This document shows, in pieces, positions 57,560 through 64,000 of a stretch of 64,000 nucleotides of DNA. The stretch is taken from positions 93,042,254 through 93,106,253 of the forward strand of contig OX388343.1 in the NCBI GenBank assembly GCA_947579665.1. Reading direction: 5' to 3'. Numbering within the stretch: the first letter of the stretch is position 1; every line of letters begins with the position of its first letter. The notes under the pieces were generated by a model, which was not told the origin of the DNA, searched no databases, and saw nothing but the letters and a program-made list of their open reading frames with translations. A program made the translations under genes and the position numbers. The DNA is from Sympetrum striolatum (taxonomy: Eukaryota > Arthropoda > Insecta > Odonata > Libellulidae).

Positions 57560-59215
57560 TGTTTTTCATGACTGCAATACCAAAATAGCGTAAATTTGTT
57601 TCACTCACAGCATGTCGATTCGATAATTTTACGTCAAACGGTTTAACAGCAACTTCGTGGACTCAGGATGTTCATGGTCGAGTATTCTCATCTATCTGTA
57701 GAGGCTATTTTCCTTCAGTGCAGCATTTTCATCTCGTATCTTAAACAGGCGAGTTATGACCCGTCTCACAATCCAATAAACTCGGCCAAATTGTTTAGGT
57801 TATTCTCCGGACCCTCAACTTAAGTTTCCTTTAGCAAAGAAGTTGCTGAGATGTGTATATTCACTACAATGAGAAGCTCAGTTTTAAGCCCATATCGAAT
57901 CCGAACGAAAACATTCGGGAGAAGTAACTGTCTGTCATTCCCAATGTCTACTTCCTTGGCGCCATACCTAAGAGCCATAGGAGTTTTGTTATGTTGGAAG
58001 TTTATCTTTCATAAAGGCGAAGGCGGGAAAATCTCTCACGAGATATCTGGTCTATTTCCCGAAGATGATTAAAACAGTTCGGTGTGTATCTTTGAGTTCT
58101 TCAGTTCAGTTGTTCAGCTTTTCTGTTCAGTTCAGTTGTGGTTGGGATATTCGTCAGGTTCAAGTACAGCGTAAATTATTCGACGGTAAGTTTTACTTTT
58201 CTATTTCTTACTTAATGTACAGAAAGTACAAGATCGTTTTCCTTTTTGGATACGAAACCTATCCATAAATTTAGGTTTGTACTCATCAGATTTTAATAGA
58301 TTAGCACATATGTTTTGTTTCCTCTACTTTTTAATTATTTAATTTAATTATGTAACTATATAATCGATATTGGAAGGTATGATTTCGTGTAAAGCCATTA
58401 AAAGCAGAATAATAATACTCCGTATTACGAATATACTTAACATCAAATGTCAGGAAACGTTAAAATAAAAAATAGTAAAACATGTTCAGCTTTTGCAGTT
58501 AAACTTTATGTACATATTATTCATATTTTAAATTATAAATAAGTAGAAAACGGCGGGAAAATAAGCGTTTACGTACGAAGAAAAAGAACGATCGCTAATC
58601 GTCTGAAAGATTTGAAATTGGATATTTTGATTACACCTTAGAAGTTTGCAACTCGGTCAAAGAATGACTGGCTCATAATAAATATTCGATTATTTCGTAC
58701 AAAATTCTATCTTTGATCCATACCTTTTCATAAATTATCTAAAAACTATCCTGTTTGCAAATGGTAGTTTTGAATGTTATGGATTCTTTGAATAAGAACA
58801 ATGAAATTATATTCATTGGAAATTTAGAAAATAGTGCAGCCGCAATATTATTTTTTGTTTCGCAAATTCAATATGTGCAAGCTCGATTTTGTGAACCACA
58901 GAAAGGTGCCTTACTTAAAAATAAAAGAAATTAATAATTTTCATATGAATACATATGGACATCGAATTCGAAAATAGTCGCTTCAAATAGAACATTACTG
59001 TCAAAATTACTAAGTTATTCTATTCCTTTAGATCAATTTATCGATAAACATTGTTGATATTTTACAAATACTTCTAATTTTACTCGGAATTCAGTTAACC
59101 CTCCTGTCACCGCTGCCGCTGGAGCTCTTTTTGAGGTTGAAATTTACATGATCTGCTGTGTCAAAGGAAAGTGTCAATATATTCCATCAAACATGATGTT
59201 GCTACCAATTTAAAT
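57560..59215 (+). repeat. Segmental tandem duplication, unit A
   Basis: Blocks of this unit recur in the same order in unit B. Examples are GACCCGTCTCACAATCCAAT, CCTCAACTTAAGT, a GTTGCTGAGATGTGTATATT block, GTTTATCTTTCATAAAGGCG, ACGAGATATCTGGTCT, ATTCGTCAGGTTCAAG, CGACGGTAAG, and farther on TTACGTACGAAGAAAAAGA, CTCGATTATTT and CTCTTTTTGAGGTTGAAAT. Identity is uneven and highest around 57,990-58,190. Borders are approximate. Confidence 0.75.
57990..58185 (+). other. First-exon-like block, copy A (start lost)
   Basis: This block ends at CGACG/GTAAGT, a consensus splice donor at 58,186. Relative to copy B the ATG is TTG, about 11 bases are missing before the donor, and a (TTCAG)-rich insertion is present near 58,095-58,140. 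So if copy B codes for protein, copy A does not. Initiator-like TCAGT words occur at about 58,098 and 58,127. It may be an untranslated first exon or a dead duplicate. Confidence 0.35.
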
Positions 59216-59357
59216 TTGGGAATCATTATATCAAAGCGGTAGTCTGATAGCAATTCTGAGCATTGCTGATTTAAGTATTTTACTCATTTTCATCCTCTTC
59301 ATACAGTAAAAGTATACCATAAAATGGAGGTATTCATGTACCAAAACTTAAAAAATC

Positions 59358-59364
59358 TATATTA

Positions 59365-59406
<42 letters not shown>

Positions 59407-59436
59407 CAGTGTATATATATATATATATACACTGCG
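59358..59436. repeat. (TA)n run with a perfect 28-bp palindrome
   Basis: A long TA run contains, at 59,407-59,434, a palindrome starting CAGTGTATATA and ending TATATACACTG with no mismatch. It can extrude as a cruciform. It lies close to the junction of duplication units A and B. Confidence 0.85.
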
Positions 59437-59439
59437 ATA

Positions 59440-59560
59440 TTATACTATCCAAGTACTGCTGAATAATATAACTGTGCTCCTTGACACCTTATCAGGGGCT
59501 AGGATGGGGCGCGAAAAACGACTTTGTCCCCGGGTGCTGAAAACCCTAGCTACGCCACTG
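59440..59560 (-). mobile_element. DNA-transposon end, tentative
   Basis: On the minus strand from 59,560 the sequence reads CAGTGGCGTAGCTAGGG, a start shared by many insect DNA transposon ends, followed by GC-rich DNA (CACCCGGGGACAAAGTCG). The other end was not found with confidence; the palindrome at 59,407, which also starts CAGTG, is a possibility. Confidence 0.3.
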
Positions 59561-59589
59561 GTGTCGAAACATGGCCGTTCGGGAATGAA

Positions 59590-61175
59590 TTATCTAAATG
59601 GCGTCAATCTGTTTCTCTCACGGTATTCAAAACCGATGAGTGCACGTCTCAGGCGAGAGTGAGTCCTAGGATTCAGAATATCTTCACCTCTCTGATGGAG
59701 CCCTTTCTCTTTTAGGCAGCATTTCCATCACGTATACAGACGGCGGGATTTGGCCCGTCTCTTCCAATCCAATAACATCGGTCAGATAGCTATCGTTATT
59801 CTTCCAACCCTCAACTTAAGTATCTTCATAAGGGCTCTTCTCAAATGAAGCCCTCTAATCTTATTTACAGAATCAGCCAGAGGCGTCGCCACACGATGCA
59901 GTTGCTGACGTGCGTATGTTCATCACAATGAGTGGTCCAGTTATAAGCCTAATGGTGAATCTTGACGAAAAACATCTCAACTGTTTAATTAGTGAGAAGA
60001 AAAATATCTGTCGTTCACACTATCTTCTTCCTTTTTGCCATATCTAAGAGCAGGGAATAGAGGTCAGCCATGAGTTTTGTTTTGCTGGTTGTTTATCTTT
60101 CACAAAAGCAAAGGCTGCAAATCTCTTACGAGATATCTGGTCTCACGCCCGAGGAAGATTAAAGCATCGAGCTCGCTGTGGATATTTGAGTTGTACAGTT
60201 CATTTGAAGATGGGAAATTCGTCAGGTTCAAGCCAGATTTCAGTGCAACATAAATTATCCGACGGTAAATGCCCTTTTCCTAATTAATTCTTAATATCAC
60301 AGGAAGTACAAGATTAATTAAAACAGGAAACCGTACTATACAATGAGGATTTTCCACATCTGATTTAAATATTTCATCGTATTTATATTATTTTCTTTGA
60401 TTTTTAATATTGATTTTAATTTTCTTTGATATATTTACCATTAAATGATAGAGAAATGTTACAATAAAATTGTAATGCGTTGAATACTACTCAAAAGAAA
60501 TAGTCAATTTGCGTACGAAGGAAAAGACAAACTAATCTTTGATCGTTTAAAATATTTAAATTGATTTTTTTACTACACCTTTGATGTTTGTAATATTGCC
60601 AAGGAGCAACTGACAAATGCTCGATTATTTAAATTTTTGTCCAACGTTCCATCTTTGATTTATACCAATTCATAAAGTATCAGTACAAAATTCTGAAATT
60701 TGCACATCGTAATGACAGATGTCACAGATTCTTTAAGTTTGTATGTACGATAAAATGTTACCATTACAAATGTATGTAATAGAGGAGTGATACCATTTAA
60801 TGTTTTATTTTAATAAATCGAACATTACAATTAAATAGCAAAAGAACTTAGTAATTTCCCAAGGGAAAGGAAAATGTATATGGCGCAACTAGTTTTGACT
60901 TCAAGTAGACACTACTATATATATTTATGATGATTAAATTACATCTAATTAAAATCCTTTGGGGAATATTCTCTGCTTTAATAATAATTTAATATCGCTT
61001 AAAATTCCGTTTACCTCTTCTGTGACCATTGCCAGGGATGCTCTTTTTCGAAGTTGAAATTAATCAAAAACTACTTCCGTTTTTGTATGTCACAGGAAAA
61101 TTGAAGGAGATGTCAATATTATCGATGATGCGAGTGTGACCATAATTGTGAGCAGTATGTTGTGATCAGTTTAAA
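59590..61175 (+). repeat. Segmental tandem duplication, unit B
   Basis: Second copy of unit A, offset by 2,079 bases at the splice-donor-like site (58,186 against 60,265). Conserved blocks in order include GCAGCATTTCCATCACGTAT, GGCCCGTCTCTTCCAATCCA, CCTCAACTTAAGT, GTTTATCTTTCACAAAAGC, ACGAGATATCTGGTCT, TTCGTCAGGTTCAAG, TTGCGTACGAAGGAAAAGA, GCTCGATTATTT and GATGCTCTTTTTCGAAGTTG. Indels of tens of bases separate the two units. The right border near 61,175 is approximate. Confidence 0.75.
60060..60264 (+). CDS. Candidate first exon, copy B (ATG at 60,210)
   Basis: The block ends at GACG/GTAAAT, a fair splice donor at 60,265. An ATG at 60,210 opens a frame of 18 codons plus one base to the donor: MGNSSGSSQISVQHKLSD. 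MGNSSGSS would be a good N-myristoylation signal (glycine 2, serine 6), which is inference from the pattern only. The 5' part shares the block ACGAGATATCTGGTCT and neighbouring sequence with unit A, which suggests a conserved promoter or leader. I do not recognise the protein and found no second exon. The homologous copy at 58 kb has no ATG and carries a frame-changing length difference, which weakens the coding reading. Confidence 0.28.
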
Positions 61176-61376
61176 TTTCGTAAAAATTTTGGACGACTTT
61201 GCGAAAAGTTTCATTTGGCAAAGTAAGTCATTTTGCATCACTTATACACAAGAAATTTCATTGTTAGATTATAGTAATGTCATATTGTAATTTATGAATT
61301 TTATTTTATTGTTTTGTTTCGTTTTTATTACTTCTAAATCCTGTCTTCAAAAATAAATGATAAATTAGGACTAATA

Positions 61377-61677
61377 GATGCACAGCTTCAAAATGAAATT
61401 GCTCAAGAGAAGGGAAAATGGCGACAGGTAGTTAAAAGGATGTTATGTTGCATATTTATTCAGCCAGTCCTAAGAGGTTACAAAGAGAGTACCACCGAAA
61501 CTGAAAAACGGGAAGGGCACAGAAATGCTACAAATATTCCAGAATTTCTTTTTGAGAGTTAGATCTTGTCATGAAGGGCCCCTTTAGCTTGTGCAGCAAA
61601 ATCCAGCATCAAAGTCGTACTTAATACCAGAAATACAAAATGAGTTCATCCAGCTTTTAAATAGAATATGCAGTTAA
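61377..61677 (+). pseudogene. hAT/ZMYM-like (DUF4371-type) coding remnant
   Basis: The first frame (from 61,377) reads DAQLQNEIAQEKGKWRQVVK, RMLCCIFIQPVLRGYKEST and NATNIPEFLFES before a stop. A second frame, offset by one, ends YLIPEIQNEFIQLLNRICS at 61,674. Together they follow the order seen in proteins of the hAT transposase/ZMYM-like group with a DUF4371 domain: E-x-x-x-W-R-x-x-L-x-R ... F-R-G-x-x-E-S ... G-N-F-x-x-L ... Y-L-x-x-x-I-Q-N-E-F-I-x-L-L. The catalytic region, zinc finger and dimerisation part are missing, and at least one frameshift and stop codons break it. It could derive from a transposon or a retro-copied host gene. Identification is from motif memory. Confidence 0.55.
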
Positions 61678-62059
61678 ATAAAAATGTGTGCATACTCACG
61701 TGGTCTAAGAAATTCGAATGAGCTCCAAAAAGGGGTCGATGAATGTGCAAAATTAAGAAGAATAACATTTTGAGATATCGCTGTATTTATGGGGTGTAAG
61801 CCTCATGTTTCGAATCAATATTTAAAGGAGGAAATTTCAATTCCTCCCTTGCATTTCATTTCCTCCAATTGCTCTCATATGATATTTCCGCCTTCTTACC
61901 CTCGTATAGCACGAGCTTTTAAGGAGACTAGCAGAAGGTCCATTTACTTCTCCCTCGAAGAGAGGCATCCCTGTTTCCTTCTGCTCCGCCACCCATACTT
62001 GACCTCCGCTTATTATTATTCTTTCATAAACCGCTGACTTTCCTTACCTTCCTTCTTTT
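61678..62059. other. Unassigned DNA
   Basis: No gene was recognised. Confidence 0.5.
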
Positions 62060-62560
62060 ATGCGGGCACTTTGGGTCAATGCGAGCTTTTTTCCAACGGA
62101 CTCCTTTCTCCAGCTGAGTGCTCGTGAAAACGCGGACGTTTCGTAAGGAACGAGGCCGCTCGCTTTTTATAAAACAAGAGCTCTGTGTTCTCCCGACGAG
62201 CGTTCAAAAGTTGGCGGCCCTGTCCCAGATAACACTCGCAGCGCGTGTACACGTCCCGTTCTCTCGCGGGTCGTAAGTCATTTAAAAACGTGCGCCAACG
62301 TAACTTTTTTTTTTACTCCGAGGTGCTTCATTGTTCCGGCGGTGTTTTTCTTTCCGGTAGATGGCTCCACTGTGTCCGCGCGGCATGTGTTTCGCGGATT
62401 TTTTTTCCGGTCAACCGTGAATTAATTGAGGATTCGACTGGAGGCGAATGGGTGCTCGTCTATGCTAGTTTGTTTCTTGCTCGAGTTGCGTGTCGATCTA
62501 TTGGAATTTCAATGTTTTCACACTCATGGTTACACATCCTGCTGTAAACATTCTCTAATC
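62060..62560 (+). promoter_or_regulatory. CpG-rich, TATA-containing promoter or first-exon candidate
   Basis: CpG and GC rise sharply between about 62,080 and 62,480. TATAAAA at 62,168-62,174 is preceded by GC-rich sequence (GAGGCCGCTCGCTTTT) and followed by CpG-rich DNA where a start near 62,195-62,205 could lie. A plus-strand frame is open for about 100 codons (62,245-62,547), but its apparent first codon is GTG and no domain is visible. TTCCG/GTAGAT at about 62,355 could be a donor. The segment is the best promoter candidate in the window, on composition and TATA placement only. Confidence 0.3.
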
Positions 62561-64000
62561 CATTCGTTTAAATTTTAATTTAAAATAATGATAGTAATTT
62601 ATTGATGTAATATATTCGTAATTAAATTCAGATAATGCTCTGGAAATGAAGAGATGTCTCTTCAGATGCGAAATGATCATAAAATAATACGGAATGATTT
62701 ATAATTCCATCCAGTCTGCCTAATTATCTATACATCTATATCAGATTATTATTTTATATTATTTATACTATATTAAAAATATATACAAATATAATTGCAT
62801 GTTATAATTAGCTCAACTGTACAAAATTGTAAGATTGTATTCACACAAAGCAATTCCTAATACACATTATAATGACAGCACATTGACTACACAATTGATA
62901 GATAGATGAGGTTAATTTCAAAATTCAACAATCGAATAATAACATTTTTTAAGCAACATTTTTCAATTCTCCCAAAAACTTAAAAAATTGTTACTTAAAC
63001 TTTACGTAGCATAGACAATTACTAGTACATTATTTGGATAGATACCTACGTGATCTATAGTGATCTAGTAGAACTTTCGGAGAATTATTTCCTGTCATAC
63101 TTTTTATCTATGGTGAATGCCAAGAGATACTCACAGTAATATTTTGTCCAATGGTAAGAGTTCTAAGGCATGTTTCATCAGATCAGTTACGCTATATTTA
63201 ATTGTGTATTCATAAAATATTTGAACAACTTCGATAAAATTAAATTACCATTTAAGATTTGTGTATCATCTAATAGTTTGATTTAATTTTAATACCTGGA
63301 AAACAAATGTATTCTTAAGATTCCAAATAATTAACTTATATGAAAATACGAAATGCGAACATATAAATAGCTTAAGTTAAATTACATGATAAACTTGGAT
63401 CTATATCCATAGAGCTAATCGTAAATGAAGGTTAGTGCAGTTTAAGGCGTGATAAATTTTTCCTTGCAATCTCTCAATCCGTCAATTTGGGAATTGAAAC
63501 GAATGGACTTTTTACGATACCCTTAAAATATGTTTTTTTACTATTTGTTAGTGGAATAATAAAAACGCGAAGAATAAAATATTCGTTTTAACATTCTCAT
63601 CTCAACAGAGTAATCAATTTACTTCATCGCTCTAATCCATGTCTAATTCCCCCGAATCGGTATGTTTATAATGGAAATTTCTCGAAAAATCCTTAGCACT
63701 CCTCATGTTTCTATTACTGCACACTCTCCTAGAATCCAGTCTCAATTAATAACACAGACCTGCGAATTTAAACTTTCCGATCAGTGCATAATGTTTAAAT
63801 AGTGATCTGCTATATCTTTGGCATGCTGATTCCGAAACTGCAGTCAGATTTTCTCTTTCACGTCAGGTTTTTTACAAAATCGAAATGAAAATATAGGAAA
63901 TACGAGGCACGCGCACATGTAAGATTACTATTATCACATGTAAGGAACACTTCTTTCTCATTATTTTCACTCATCTGAACAATACTATATTACACTGTTA
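62561..64000. other. Unassigned AT-rich DNA
   Basis: No gene or element was recognised up to the end of the window. If the 62.1 kb segment is a first exon, this would be intron sequence. Confidence 0.5.

Noticed and set aside
59324..59662. 112-codon plus-strand frame rich in I and Y
   Set aside because: It is the translation of the (TA)n run and a transposon-like end.
1..64000. CRISPR array, operons, ribosome binding sites or bacterial insertion sequences
   Set aside because: No regularly spaced short repeats and no prokaryotic gene packing. Repeats and candidate splice signals point to a eukaryote.

Overview
This 64 kb window looks like gene-poor, AT-rich nuclear DNA of an arthropod, most likely an insect. 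I base this on the lack of any bacterial-style gene packing, the short reading frames on both strands (none reaches 170 codons), abundant simple repeats, tRNA-derived SINEs, LINE relics, and hAT and pogo/Tigger-type DNA transposon relics. I cannot name the species. No complete protein-coding gene, rRNA, snRNA or intact tRNA gene was recognised. The window is best read as intergenic or long-intron DNA with a dense fossil record of mobile elements and a few candidate exons or promoters.

Layout. 0-15 kb: mostly unassigned AT-rich DNA, a small inverted repeat (1.8 kb), a GC-rich island (4.8-5.3 kb), one copy of a dispersed repeat called here family R (6.0 kb), two C-terminal remnants of LINE ORF2 in opposite orientations (10.2 and 11.8 kb), and a hAT-like fragment (14.1 kb). 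16-24 kb: a 5'-truncated tRNA-SINE (16.7 kb), a GC-rich segment (18.8-19.5 kb), a head-to-head pair of tRNA-like units (19.8 kb), a candidate 56-nt exon (21.0 kb) and a LINE reverse-transcriptase fossil (23.4 kb). 24-29.8 kb: nothing recognisable. 29.8-34.7 kb: a 738-bp foldback element, a 253-bp hAT MITE with a perfect 8-bp target duplication, a nearly complete tRNA-SINE, another R copy and a LINE 3' tail. 39-50.6 kb: a Tigger-like MITE, two more R copies, a second head-to-head tRNA-like locus, another SINE, strong hairpins, a candidate exon at 47.7 kb, a pogo-like deletion derivative keeping the tail of its transposase, and further tRNA-like fragments.

53.5-61.7 kb is the most structured part. 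It holds two old tandem duplications, a roughly 1-kb composite repeat with matching inverted ends around a GT microsatellite and two 317-bp tandem units, and a segmental tandem duplication with a spacing near 2.08 kb. Both copies of that duplication end a short conserved block at a GACG/GTAA splice-donor-like site; only the second has a clean ATG. A broken hAT/DUF4371-type coding relic follows. At 62.1-62.5 kb a CpG-rich segment with a TATA box may be a promoter or first exon.

The recognisable parts mostly do not work together as a pathway. The evidence points to repeated insertion and local duplication. The duplicated exon-like block (57.6-61.2 kb), the composite element (55.8-56.9 kb) and the two head-to-head tRNA-like loci are the best candidates for something undescribed.
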